64,000 bases of DNA, taken from contig NZ_JBIPKE010000017.1 in assembly GCF_044005705.1 (NCBI RefSeq), positions 1-64,000 of the forward strand, in the 5' to 3' direction. The stretch comes from Marinoscillum luteum. GTDB taxonomy: Bacteria; Bacteroidota; Bacteroidia; Cytophagales; Cyclobacteriaceae. A program made the translations under genes and the position numbers. The notes under the pieces are model-generated. The model was not told the origin of the DNA. It made no database searches and saw only the letters and a program-made list of their open reading frames with translations. Position 1 is the stretch's first letter. Each line of letters begins with the position of its first letter. Shown piece after piece: positions 52,891 through 61,063 of the stretch.

Positions 52891-53437
52891 ACCTAGATTA
52901 AAAGAAAAGTATATCCAAGAGATTGCACCTGCATTGAAAGAAAAGTTTCAATACAAGTCAGTGATGCAAGTACCTAAGCTTGTTAAAATCTCTGTGAATA
53001 AAGGAATTGGAGCCGCTGTTGCTGATAAAAAGCTTGTGGATGTGGGGGTTGAAGAACTAACCACCATCACAGGACAGAAAGCGGTACCTACTGTTGCTAA
53101 ACTTTCTATCTCGAACTTTAAGTTGAGAGAAGGTATGCCTATCGGAGCTCGTGTCACCCTAAGAGGAGACAAAATGTATGAGTTTCTTGACAGACTCATG
53201 ACAGTGGCCCTGCCACGTGTTCGTGACTTCAAAGGCATTAAGCAAAAGGGATTTGATGGCCACGGTAACTATAGCCTTGGTATCGAAGAGCAGATCATCT
53301 TCCCTGAGATCAGTATTGATAAGATTAACAGAATCACCGGTATGGACATCACGTTTGTGACCACCGCAGAGACTGATGAAGAAAGTTTAGCACTACTCAA
53401 AGCATTCGGAATGCCGTTTGTAGCGGGTAAAAAATAA
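52883..53437 (+). CDS. rplE: 50S ribosomal protein L5
   Basis: 184 aa from an ATG inside the end of rplX. Motifs KISVNKGIGAAVADKKLVD, REGMPIGARVTLRGDKMYEFLDRL and GIEEQIIFPEI. Binds 5S rRNA. The longer frame upstream is the overlapping rplX region and was not used, as MARPRLKEKY is a normal L5 start. Confidence 0.97.
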   Translation: MARPRLKEKYIQEIAPALKEKFQYKSVMQVPKLVKISVNKGIGAAVADKKLVDVGVEELTTITGQKAVPTVAKLSISNFKLREGMPIGARVTLRGDKMYEFLDRLMTVALPRVRDFKGIKQKGFDGHGNYSLGIEEQIIFPEISIDKINRITGMDITFVTTAETDEESLALLKAFGMPFVAGKK

Positions 53438-53442
53438 AAGAC

Positions 53443-53712
53443 ATGGCTAAAGAATCGATAAAAGCAAGAGAAAGAAAAAGAGAGAAGCTAGTAGCTCGAT
53501 ATGCAAATAAGCGTGCAGCTTTGAAAGAAGCTGGTGATTATGAAGCATTGGATAAACTTCCAAGAAACTCGTCTAAAGTAAGATTACACAACAGATGTAA
53601 GCTTACCGGAAGACCTAAAGGTTACATGAGGAAGTTTGGTATTTCCAGGGTTACCTTCAGAGAAATGGCCAATGATGGCAAGATCCCTGGAGTGACAAAA
53701 GCTAGCTGGTAA
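53443..53712 (+). CDS. rpsN: 30S ribosomal protein S14 (zinc-free form)
   Basis: 89 aa long form, with a single Cys (LHNRCKLTGRPKGYMRKFGISRVTFREMA) instead of the zinc-binding CxxC pair. 30S head. A hairpin and an internal promoter element follow before rpsH. Confidence 0.97.
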   Translation: MAKESIKARERKREKLVARYANKRAALKEAGDYEALDKLPRNSSKVRLHNRCKLTGRPKGYMRKFGISRVTFREMANDGKIPGVTKASW

Positions 53713-53753
53713 TCTTTATTTCGTCTTAGCTTAGATTTTTAAAAATATTCATT

Positions 53754-53761
53754 TAATTTTG
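53754..53761 (+). promoter_or_regulatory. Internal -7 promoter element (TAATTTTG) before rpsH
   Basis: Fits TAnnTTTG in the 85-bp rpsN-rpsH gap, the widest gap within the ribosomal run. Transcription would start near the hairpin at 53763-53778. No clear -33 TTTG. Confidence 0.5.
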
Positions 53762-53762
53762 C

Positions 53763-53778
53763 ACCCCGTTTTCGGGGT
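53763..53778 (+). other. Hairpin ACCCCG-TTTT-CGGGGT before rpsH
   Basis: Perfect 6-bp stem with a 4-nt loop, no T-run after it. It begins 2 nt after the -7 element, so it would be at the very 5' end of any rpsH message; it could protect that end or be a regulatory site. Confidence 0.5.
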
Positions 53779-53797
53779 ATTTAATTGTATAAAGATA

Positions 53798-54196
53798 ATG
53801 GTAACAGATCCGATTGCAGATTACTTAACAAGGATCAGAAATGCGATAAAAGCAAACCATCGCATTTTAGTGATACCTGCTTCTAATTTGAAGAAGGAAG
53901 TAACAAAGGTTTTGCACGAGAAAGGGTTCATCCAGAACTACAAGTTTGAGGATGATGATAAGCAAGGGATCATCAAGATCGCTTTGAAGTATAACCCTCA
54001 GACTAAACAGTCTGCAATTACTAGCCTGGAAAGGATAAGTAAGCCTGGTTTAAGAAAATATGCTGATGCAGAAAACCTTCCAAGAGTACTAAATGGCCTG
54101 GGAATAGCCATTTTGTCTACTTCAAAAGGTGTGCTTTCAGATAAAGAAGCCAGAAAAGAGCATGTCGGAGGCGAAGTGCTGTGTTACGTATATTAA
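53798..54196 (+). CDS. rpsH: 30S ribosomal protein S8
   Basis: 132 aa. VTDPIADYLTRIRNAIKANH at the start and SKPGLRKYADAENLPRVLNGLGIAILSTSKGVLSD. The ATG fits the family; a TTG 39 nt earlier lies in the -7 element and hairpin and was rejected. In other bacteria S8 represses its own operon. Confidence 0.97.
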   Translation: MVTDPIADYLTRIRNAIKANHRILVIPASNLKKEVTKVLHEKGFIQNYKFEDDDKQGIIKIALKYNPQTKQSAITSLERISKPGLRKYADAENLPRVLNGLGIAILSTSKGVLSDKEARKEHVGGEVLCYVY

Positions 54197-54210
54197 AAAA
54201 TTGATTTAAA

Positions 54211-54762
54211 ATGTCAAGGATAGGCAAAGCACCCATTTCAATACCTGCAGGAATCAGCATTACCGTGGACAAAACCGTGGTAACAGTGAAAGGTCCTAAG
54301 GGAGAGTTGAAGCAAGAAATTCACCCGGATATGAAGGTGAATATTGAAGGAGATACATTAACTGTAGAAAGACCTACTGAGCAGAAGCGTCATAAAGCTA
54401 TGCACGGACTTTACAGATCACTAATCAACAACATGGTGGTGGGTGTATCTGAAGGTTATAAAAGAGAGTTGGAGCTTGTGGGTGTAGGGTATAAAGCCGC
54501 AGTACAAGATAATATTCTTGAATTGAACCTTGGTTATTCACATAATATTTTCCTTGCCGTACCAGGTGAAATCAACGTAGGAGCTGAAACTGCTAAGGGT
54601 CAAAACCCTAAGGTAACGGTAGAGGGTATCGATAAGCAATTGGTTGGTCAGGTAGCTGCAAAGATCAAATCCTTAAGAAAGGTAGAGCCTTACAAAGGAA
54701 AAGGTATCAGGTTTGTTGGTGAAATAGTAAGAAGAAAAGCTGGTAAAACCGCTTCTAAATAA
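54211..54762 (+). CDS. rplF: 50S ribosomal protein L6
   Basis: 183 aa. SRIGKAPISIPAGISITV and the C-terminal repeat VGQVAAKIKSLRKVEPYKGKGIRF. Near the sarcin-ricin loop. Confidence 0.98.
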   Translation: MSRIGKAPISIPAGISITVDKTVVTVKGPKGELKQEIHPDMKVNIEGDTLTVERPTEQKRHKAMHGLYRSLINNMVVGVSEGYKRELELVGVGYKAAVQDNILELNLGYSHNIFLAVPGEINVGAETAKGQNPKVTVEGIDKQLVGQVAAKIKSLRKVEPYKGKGIRFVGEIVRRKAGKTASK

Positions 54763-54770
54763 TAAATAAG

Positions 54771-55118
54771 ATGGCCGTAACTAAACTAGAGAGAAGAAAG
54801 AGAATTAAGCTCGGTATCCGTAGGAAAATCAGCGGTACTGGCACCAGACCAAGGGTGTCTGTCTTCAGAAGCAACAAGGCTATTTATGGTCAGATCATTG
54901 ACGATGTGAAAGGGGTTACATTGGCCTACGCATCATCTCTTGAACTGGGCAAAGAGCAAATTAACGTAGAGGTATCCAAAGAGGTTGGAAAGAAGCTCGC
55001 TGAGAAGGCAAGTGCTGCTGGCATTCAGAGTGTAATCTTCGACAGAAACGGTTACCCATACCATGGTAAAGTGAAGGCGTTTGCCGAAGGAGCACGTGAA
55101 GGTGGGCTTAAATTTTAA
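54771..55118 (+). CDS. rplR: 50S ribosomal protein L18
   Basis: 115 aa. RRKRIKLGIRRKISGTGTRPRVSVFRSNKAIYGQIID and ending HGKVKAFAEGAREGGLKF. Binds 5S rRNA with L5. Confidence 0.98.
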   Translation: MAVTKLERRKRIKLGIRRKISGTGTRPRVSVFRSNKAIYGQIIDDVKGVTLAYASSLELGKEQINVEVSKEVGKKLAEKASAAGIQSVIFDRNGYPYHGKVKAFAEGAREGGLKF

Positions 55119-55126
55119 ATAAGATT

Positions 55127-55645
55127 ATGTCACAAAGTAATATAAAAGCAGTAAAAGCCAGCGAAATCGACCTTAAAGAGAAGGTGGTTGCTATCAAGCG
55201 AGTAGCTAAGGTTGTAAAAGGTGGTCGAAGATTCAGCTTTTCAGCAATCGTAGTTGTAGGTGATGGTAGTGGTGTAGTGGGATACGGTCTTGGTAAAGCA
55301 AACGAGGTGACTGACGCCATTACAAAAGGAGTGGACGATGCAAAGAAAAATCTCGTAAGGGTTCCTTTGTTCAAAACCACAGTACCTCACGAAGCTATTG
55401 GTAAATTCGGTGGCGGTTTGGTATTACTTAAGCCTGCAGCTCCTGGTACAGGAGTAATTGCTGGTGGTGCGATGCGTGCTGTTTTGGAGAGTGCTGGGAT
55501 CCATGATGTATTGGCTAAGTCCAAAGGGTCATCTAACCCACACAACGTGGTAAAGGCTACATTTGATGCCTTGAACAGGATGAGAGATCCTTATGCAGTA
55601 GCAAAACAAAGAGGAGTTACGTTAGATAAAGTCTTTAACGGTTAA
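55127..55645 (+). CDS. rpsE: 30S ribosomal protein S5
   Basis: 172 aa. GGRRFSFSAIVVVGDGSGVVGYGLGKANEV and LLKPAAPGTGVIAGGAMRAVLESAGI. Decoding accuracy protein. rpmD follows after 4 bp. Confidence 0.98.
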   Translation: MSQSNIKAVKASEIDLKEKVVAIKRVAKVVKGGRRFSFSAIVVVGDGSGVVGYGLGKANEVTDAITKGVDDAKKNLVRVPLFKTTVPHEAIGKFGGGLVLLKPAAPGTGVIAGGAMRAVLESAGIHDVLAKSKGSSNPHNVVKATFDALNRMRDPYAVAKQRGVTLDKVFNG

Positions 55646-55649
55646 GAAA

Positions 55650-55829
55650 ATGGCTAAAGTAATAATTACACAGACCAGAAGTATTGTGAAGCGTCCACAA
55701 CGTCAGAAGAGGACTATCCAGGCTTTGGGTTTAGGCAAAATCAACAGAAGTGTAGAGAAGGAATTGACTCCACAGATTTCTGGTATGATAAATAAGGTTC
55801 AGCATTTAATCGAAGTAAAAGAGCTTTAA
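55650..55829 (+). CDS. rpmD: 50S ribosomal protein L30
   Basis: 59 aa: starts MAKVIITQTRSIVKRPQRQK and contains TIQALGLGKINRSVE, the L30 signature, ending in a short helix. Spacing of 4 bp from rpsE and 1 bp to rplO, plus perfect synteny, supports it. Confidence 0.95.
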   Translation: MAKVIITQTRSIVKRPQRQKRTIQALGLGKINRSVEKELTPQISGMINKVQHLIEVKEL

Positions 55830-55830
55830 G

Positions 55831-56280
55831 ATGAAATTAGAATCACTTAAGCCTGCTAGTGGGGCTACTAAAAATAGAAAGAAGATTGCAAGGGGTCAGG
55901 GTTCCGGAAAAGGTGGTACTGCCACCAGAGGTCACAAAGGAGCTCAGTCACGTTCTGGTTATTCTCGAAAAATCGGTTTTGAAGGTGGTCAGATGCCACT
56001 TCAAAGACGAGTGCCTAAGTTTGGCTTCAAGAATAACAACAAGATCGTAATGAAGCCGCTCAATCTGGATGATTTGCAGGCACTTAGTGAAGCAAAGAAG
56101 TTGACCGAGATCACTCCTGAAATACTTAGAGAGAACGGACTGGCTCAAAAGAGCGATAAAATTAAAGTGTTGGGAAGAGGTGAGTTGAAAGCTAAATTGA
56201 CGGTTAAGGCCCATAAGTTTTCCAAAACAGCTCAAGAAGCTATTGAGAAGGCCGGTGGTACTGCATCTGTAGAAAAATAA
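55831..56280 (+). CDS. rplO: 50S ribosomal protein L15
   Basis: 149 aa. Gly/Arg-rich N-terminus (RGQGSGKGGTATRGHKGAQSR) and GFEGGQMPLQRRVPKFGF. Late assembly protein, always before secY. Confidence 0.98.
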   Translation: MKLESLKPASGATKNRKKIARGQGSGKGGTATRGHKGAQSRSGYSRKIGFEGGQMPLQRRVPKFGFKNNNKIVMKPLNLDDLQALSEAKKLTEITPEILRENGLAQKSDKIKVLGRGELKAKLTVKAHKFSKTAQEAIEKAGGTASVEK

Positions 56281-56283
56281 TAG

Positions 56284-57606
56284 ATGAAGAAGTTTATACA
56301 GACGATAAAGAACATTTTTTCCATTGAGGAACTGCGGATTAGAATTCTGAATACTATTGGATTCTTGATTATTTTCCGATTAGGATCTTTTGTGGTTCTT
56401 CCTGGTGTGGACCCTGCTCAACTTACTGGTGATGCAGGTGGTATTTTTGGACTCTTAAACACCTTCCTTGGAGGAGCTTTTAGTAGAGCTTCAGTTTTCG
56501 GATTGGGTATTATGCCATACATTTCTGCATCCATCGTGTTGCAGCTGATGACTGTGGCTGTTCCTTATTTTCAGAAGCTTCAAAAAGAGGGAGATAGTGG
56601 ACGTAAGAAGATCAGCCAAATTACCAGAGTTCTTACCATATTTATCTGTCTGGCACAATCTATCGGATATTTAACAGCAACTATTCCTTCTGAAGCGATT
56701 GTTTTAGAGAATCAGTTTTTGTTTCAAATCTCTTCAATGGTGATTCTGACAGCCGGTACAATATTTTGTATGTGGTTGGGTGAAAAAATCACCGACAAAG
56801 GTATCGGTAATGGTATTTCCATGCTGATCATGATAGGTATTATATCAAGACTTCCTGCATCTCTATGGTATGAGGTGGTAGAAGTAAAAGGATTGCCAGG
56901 AGCACTGCTTTCTATCTTAGAATTGGTTGCGTTATTCCTGGTAGTAATGGCTACAGTGGCACTTGTGCAGGCAACCAGAAGGATTCCTGTTCAGTATGCC
57001 AAGCAAGTGGTGGGGAACAAGGTATACGGCGGACAGCGTCAGTATATTCCTTTGAAGGTGAACTCATCAGGAGTTATGCCAATCATTTTCGCTCAGTCGC
57101 TGATGTTTTTGCCAGCTCTTTTGGCAGGTATATGGAGTCAGGATAGCGACATTGCACAGTACATTGGTACTACTTTCTCAGATATTCAATCCTGGCAATA
57201 CAACCTGTTGTTTGCCACTTTGATCATATTGTTTACATTCTTCTACACAGCTATTACGATTAATCCTAATCAGATAGCCGATGACATGAAGAGGAACGGA
57301 GGCTTTGTTCCTGGTATTAAGCCAGGTAAACAGACTTCAGACTTTATAGATAATGTATTGACCCGTATCACTTTGCCGGGTTCAGTATTCCTTGCAGTGA
57401 TCGCTATCTTGCCGGCTTTTGCCATGATGGCAGGTGTGAGCACTACTTTTGCTCAGTTTTATGGAGGTACCTCCCTGTTGATTATGGTAGGGGTGATCCT
57501 TGATACTTTGCAGCAAATAGAGAGCTATCTCTTGATGAGACATTACGAAGGAATGATGAAGTCAGGTAGAGTGAAAGGACGAACTCAAAATACGGCAGTA
57601 GCATAA
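56284..57606 (+). CDS. secY: Preprotein translocase subunit SecY
   Basis: 440 aa, ten hydrophobic helices. Features: plug region after TM1 (LPGVDPAQLTG), PYISASIVLQLM, TDKGIGNGISMLIMIGI, and the cytoplasmic loop QATRRIPVQYAKQVVG. Main channel for exported proteins, with SecE from 32.3 kb. Its TAA overlaps the infA ATG by 1 bp; the adk and map genes that often lie between secY and infA are absent. Confidence 0.98.
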   Translation: MKKFIQTIKNIFSIEELRIRILNTIGFLIIFRLGSFVVLPGVDPAQLTGDAGGIFGLLNTFLGGAFSRASVFGLGIMPYISASIVLQLMTVAVPYFQKLQKEGDSGRKKISQITRVLTIFICLAQSIGYLTATIPSEAIVLENQFLFQISSMVILTAGTIFCMWLGEKITDKGIGNGISMLIMIGIISRLPASLWYEVVEVKGLPGALLSILELVALFLVVMATVALVQATRRIPVQYAKQVVGNKVYGGQRQYIPLKVNSSGVMPIIFAQSLMFLPALLAGIWSQDSDIAQYIGTTFSDIQSWQYNLLFATLIILFTFFYTAITINPNQIADDMKRNGGFVPGIKPGKQTSDFIDNVLTRITLPGSVFLAVIAILPAFAMMAGVSTTFAQFYGGTSLLIMVGVILDTLQQIESYLLMRHYEGMMKSGRVKGRTQNTAVA

Positions 57607-57824
57607 TGGCAAAGCAATCATCCATAGAGCAGGACGGTACTATTGTTGAGGCATTATCAAATGCAATGTTTAGAGTAGAGCTTGAAAATGGCCATCAATT
57701 GATCGCACATATTTCAGGTAAAATGAGAATGAACTATATCAAGATTTTACCTGGAGACAAGGTGAAGCTTGAGATGTCACCATACGATTTGACTAAAGGA
57801 AGAATAGTATATCGCTATAAATAG
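57606..57824 (+). CDS. infA: Translation initiation factor IF-1
   Basis: 72 aa OB-fold. AKQSSIEQDGTIVEALSNAMFRVELENGHQLIAHISGKMRMNYIKILPGDKV pattern is diagnostic (shown here in outline: G-x-V-E-A-L, F-R-V-x-L-E-N, I-x-G-K-M-R). Coupled to secY by 1 bp overlap. Confidence 0.97.
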   Translation: MAKQSSIEQDGTIVEALSNAMFRVELENGHQLIAHISGKMRMNYIKILPGDKVKLEMSPYDLTKGRIVYRYK

Positions 57825-57829
57825 AAATT

Positions 57830-57946
57830 ATGAAAGTTAAAGCATCCATAAAGAAGCGTAGCGTTGATTGCAAAGTGATCCGAAGAAAAGGAAAGCTTTA
57901 TGTGATCAATAAGAAGAACCCTAAGTTTAAACAAAGACAAGGATAA
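57830..57946 (+). CDS. rpmJ: 50S ribosomal protein L36 (zinc-free form)
   Basis: 38 aa: MKVKASIKKRSVDCKVIRRK followed by KLYVINKKNPKFKQRQG. Of the four zinc ligands of the classical form (positions 11, 14, 27, 33) only Cys14 remains; the others are Ser, Asn and Phe. It lies between infA and rpsM as usual. Confidence 0.95.
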   Translation: MKVKASIKKRSVDCKVIRRKGKLYVINKKNPKFKQRQG

Positions 57947-57949
57947 GAA

Positions 57950-58327
57950 ATGGCTAGAATTGCAGGAGTTGATATACCCGACAATAAAAGAGGTGAGATT
58001 GCTCTTACCTATATTTTTGGAATCGGAAAGAGTTCGGCACAAGGTATTTTGGCCGAGGCTGGTGTAGATCCAAACAAGAAAGTTCAGGATTGGAACGATG
58101 ATGAGTCAGGTGCCATCAGAACGATCATTGCTGAAAATTTCAAAGTGGAGGGTGTATTGAAATCAGAAGTGCAGCTTAACATTAAGCGCTTGTTGGATAT
58201 TGGATGCTACCGTGGACTTAGGCATAGAAAAGGTCTTCCTGTGAGGGGTCAAAAGACTAAAAACAATGCCCGAACAAGAAAAGGTAAACGTAAAACTGTA
58301 GCTAACAAGAAGAAGGCTGTTAAGTAA
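57950..58327 (+). CDS. rpsM: 30S ribosomal protein S13
   Basis: 125 aa. ARIAGVDIPDNKRGEIALTYIFGIGKSSA and CYRGLRHRKGLPVRGQKTKNNARTRKG. Contacts tRNA and the 50S subunit. Confidence 0.98.
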   Translation: MARIAGVDIPDNKRGEIALTYIFGIGKSSAQGILAEAGVDPNKKVQDWNDDESGAIRTIIAENFKVEGVLKSEVQLNIKRLLDIGCYRGLRHRKGLPVRGQKTKNNARTRKGKRKTVANKKKAVK

Positions 58328-58336
58328 TCAATAGAC

Positions 58337-58729
58337 ATGGCTCAGAAAAGAAAAGATAAGGCAAAAAAGAGAGTAGTAGCAGTAGATGCATTGGGTCAGG
58401 CCCACATCCAGGCTACTTTTAACAACATCATTATTTCTTTGACCAACGGTCAGGGACAAGTGATCTCTTGGGCTTCGGCCGGTAAAATGGGTTTTAAAGG
58501 TTCTAAGAAGAACACTCCATATGCAGCGCAGGTTGCAGCCCAGGACTGTTCAGCTAAAGCTTACGAGCAGGGACTTAGGAAGGTTGAGGTCTTTGTAAAG
58601 GGACCAGGTGCAGGTAGAGAGTCCGCAATCAGAACCATCCAGAACAGTGGTATTGAAGTAACTATCATTAAGGATGTTACGCCGATGCCTCACAACGGAT
58701 GTCGTCCACCGAAAAGAAGAAGAGTTTAA
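58337..58729 (+). CDS. rpsK: 30S ribosomal protein S11
   Basis: 130 aa. QAHIQATFNNIIISLTNGQGQVISWASAGKMGFKGSKKNTPYAAQ-type core (outline) and the C-terminus TPMPHNGCRPPKRRRV. 30S platform protein. Confidence 0.98.
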   Translation: MAQKRKDKAKKRVVAVDALGQAHIQATFNNIIISLTNGQGQVISWASAGKMGFKGSKKNTPYAAQVAAQDCSAKAYEQGLRKVEVFVKGPGAGRESAIRTIQNSGIEVTIIKDVTPMPHNGCRPPKRRRV

Positions 58730-58751
58730 TAGCTAAAAATACTGGGATAAA

Positions 58752-59354
58752 ATGGCAAGATATACAGGGCCTAAAACAAAAATATCTAGGAAGTTCGGAG
58801 AACCTATCTTCGGAGCCAGCAAGGCTTTGCAGAAGAAGAACTATCCTCCTGGACAGCACGGTAGAGGTAGAAGAAGAAAGCAGTCTGAATACGCAATTCA
58901 GCTTGCTGAAAAGCAGAAGGCAAAATATACCTACGGAGTGTTGGAGAAGCAATTCTCTAATATTTTCGAAAAAGCTTCACGTAAAAGTGGAATTACTGGT
59001 GAGATCCTTTTGCAACTCCTTGAGGCGCGTTTGGATAACACAGTATTCAGATTGGGCATTGCTCCTACAAGAAGAGCAGCTCGTCAGCTAGTAGGTCATA
59101 AGCATATTACCGTGAATGGTGATATCGTAAACATTCCTTCATTCACACTGAAAGAAGGTGATCTTATCGGAGTAAGAGAGAAGTCAAAATCACTTGAAGC
59201 CATATCTGATAGTCTTTCTGGCAATGCCAAAAGATACTCTTGGCTGGAGTGGGATGCCTCTGGCATGGTAGGGAAGTTTTTGAATTCTCCAACCAGAGAA
59301 GAGATACCAGAGAACATCAAGGAGCAGTTGATCGTTGAATTGTACTCTAAGTAA
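58752..59354 (+). CDS. rpsD: 30S ribosomal protein S4
   Basis: 200 aa. GPKTKISRKFGEPIFG at the start without zinc-binding cysteines, and the S4 RNA-binding domain LEARLDNTVFRLGIAPTRRAARQLVGHKHITVNG. In E. coli it represses the alpha operon. Confidence 0.98.
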   Translation: MARYTGPKTKISRKFGEPIFGASKALQKKNYPPGQHGRGRRRKQSEYAIQLAEKQKAKYTYGVLEKQFSNIFEKASRKSGITGEILLQLLEARLDNTVFRLGIAPTRRAARQLVGHKHITVNGDIVNIPSFTLKEGDLIGVREKSKSLEAISDSLSGNAKRYSWLEWDASGMVGKFLNSPTREEIPENIKEQLIVELYSK

Positions 59355-59381
59355 GATTTTTCAATAAATAAAGAAAAGAAT

Positions 59382-60371
59382 ATGTCAATTCTAGCATTTC
59401 AAATGCCGGAGAAAGTGGTGATGGAGAAGGCCGATGATTTTCACGGCTTGTTCACCTTCAAACCTCTCGAAAAGGGCTACGGCGTTACAGTAGGTAATGC
59501 CTTGAGAAGAATACTTCTCTCATCTTTGGAGGGTTACGCGATCACCGCCATTAAGATACCTGGAGTTTTGCATGAGTTTTCTACTATCGAAGGGGTAGTG
59601 GAAGATGTCAGCGAAATCATCCTGAATCTTAAAATGGTAAGATTTAAGAAAATCTCAGATGTAGCTGATACTACAATCACTGTATCTGTTTCTAATACAA
59701 GACAGTTCACTGCTGGAGACATTGCTAAGGGTACCACTTCATTCGAAATCCTTAACCCGGATTTGGTGATTTGTAATCTTGACGAAAAAGCTCAGTTCGA
59801 AATTGAAATCAGCGTAGAAAAGGGAAGAGGCTATGTGGCTGCTGATGATAACAAACCTGCTGATCAGAACTTCGGATACATTGCGATCGACTCTATCTTT
59901 ACGCCTATTAAGAATGTAAAGTATAGTGTAGAGAACACAAGGGTAGAGCAGAAAACTGACTATGAGCAGTTGATTCTTGATATTGAGACCGATGGTTCTA
60001 TACATCCAGAGAATGCTTTGAAAGGTGCCGCTAATATTCTTATTAAGCACTTCATGCTTTTCTCTGATCAGAACATGATCCTGGAATCTCAGGAGCAGGG
60101 AGAGCCTGAGCAGGTCGATGAAGAGCTGCTTCACATGAGGAAGTTGTTGAAAACATCACTTAATGACCTTGATCTGTCAGTAAGAGCATACAATTGCTTG
60201 AAAGCTGCAGATGTGAGAACATTAGGAGATTTGGTGAATCTTGAAATATCTGATATGATGAAGTTTAGGAATTTCGGAAAGAAATCCCTGGCGGAACTAG
60301 AGCAGCTTGTGGCTGACAAAGGACTAACTTTTGGTATGGATCTTTCGAAATATAAATTGGAAGAAGAATAA
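59382..60371 (+). CDS. rpoA: RNA polymerase alpha subunit
   Basis: 329 aa. N-terminal dimerisation domain (EKGYGVTVGNALRRILLSSLEG) and C-terminal DNA/activator-binding domain (RTLGDLVNLEISDMMKFRNFGKKSLAELEQLV), joined by an acidic linker. Overlaps rplQ by 1 bp. Confidence 0.99.
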   Translation: MSILAFQMPEKVVMEKADDFHGLFTFKPLEKGYGVTVGNALRRILLSSLEGYAITAIKIPGVLHEFSTIEGVVEDVSEIILNLKMVRFKKISDVADTTITVSVSNTRQFTAGDIAKGTTSFEILNPDLVICNLDEKAQFEIEISVEKGRGYVAADDNKPADQNFGYIAIDSIFTPIKNVKYSVENTRVEQKTDYEQLILDIETDGSIHPENALKGAANILIKHFMLFSDQNMILESQEQGEPEQVDEELLHMRKLLKTSLNDLDLSVRAYNCLKAADVRTLGDLVNLEISDMMKFRNFGKKSLAELEQLVADKGLTFGMDLSKYKLEEE

Positions 60372-60970
60372 TGAGACACGGAAAGAAATTTAATCATCTT
60401 GGAAGAACAGCATCTCACAGAAAGGCGATGTTGTCGAATATGGCTTCTTCCTTGATTCTGCATAAGCGAATCAACACCACTGTAGCGAAAGCAAAAGCTT
60501 TGAGAAAGTATGTGGAGCCTTTGATCACAAAAGCAAAGACCGATACTACTCACTCCAGAAGGATTGCTTTTTCATACCTACAGGATAAAGTATCTGTACA
60601 GGAGCTTTTCGGCCCTATTGCAGAGAAGATTTCTTCAAGACCGGGTGGATACACCAGAATCATCAAAACCGGTATCAGACTGGGTGATAATGCAGAGATG
60701 TGCATGATGGAGCTGGTAGACTTCAACGAGTTGTTGCTTCAGGACTCTGATGCTGCAAAAGCTAAGACCAGAAGATCAAGAAGAGGAGGTAAGAAAGGTG
60801 GAGAGTCTGTTGAAGCTGCGGCTGTAGAAGAAGCAGTAGTGGTAGAGGAGCCGGTGGCCGAAGCTGCGGTAGCAGAAGAGGTGATCGAGGAAGCTGCTGC
60901 TGAGTCTACTCAAGAAGAGCCTTCTAACGAGGCTTCTGATGACACAGAAGAAAAAGAGAAAAGTGAATAA
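60371..60970 (+). CDS. rplQ: 50S ribosomal protein L17 with long acidic tail
   Basis: 199 aa versus about 120-130 in E. coli. The core (MRHGKKFNHLGRTASHRKAM; RRIAFSYLQDKVSVQELF) ends near residue 125. A basic patch (RRSRRGGKKGG) and ~60 residues rich in Glu, Ala and Val (AAVEEAVVVEEPVAEAAVAE) follow. Such tails are frequent in Bacteroidota; the role is unknown. Last gene of the ribosomal run. Confidence 0.97.
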   Translation: MRHGKKFNHLGRTASHRKAMLSNMASSLILHKRINTTVAKAKALRKYVEPLITKAKTDTTHSRRIAFSYLQDKVSVQELFGPIAEKISSRPGGYTRIIKTGIRLGDNAEMCMMELVDFNELLLQDSDAAKAKTRRSRRGGKKGGESVEAAAVEEAVVVEEPVAEAAVAEEVIEEAAAESTQEEPSNEASDDTEEKEKSE

Positions 60971-60987
60971 CTTAAGTTAAGAGATAT

Positions 60988-61022
60988 AAAAGGGATTGGG
61001 TGTTGACCTAATCCCTTTTTTT
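60988..61022 (+). terminator. Terminator after rplQ
   Basis: 13-bp stem AAAAGGGATTGGG/CCTAATCCCTTTT (one G-U pair) with a 6-nt loop and a T-run. Ends the S10-spc-alpha run. Confidence 0.9.
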
Positions 61023-61030
61023 ATGTCTGA

Positions 61031-61057
61031 TTTGTGAACGATAATTTCTTATTTTTG
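61031..61057 (+). promoter_or_regulatory. Promoter of carA-eno (TTTG-N15-TATTTTTG)
   Basis: -7 TATTTTTG (61050-61057) is a perfect match; a TTTG at 61031-61034 is 15 bp upstream, a little short. The carA ATG starts only 7 nt after the -7 element, so the message may be leaderless or nearly so. Confidence 0.6.
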
Positions 61058-61063
61058 CAAGCC

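Noticed and set aside
58699..59091. Second plus-strand frame overlapping rpsD
   Set aside because: Shadow frame; rpsD in the other frame matches S4 throughout.
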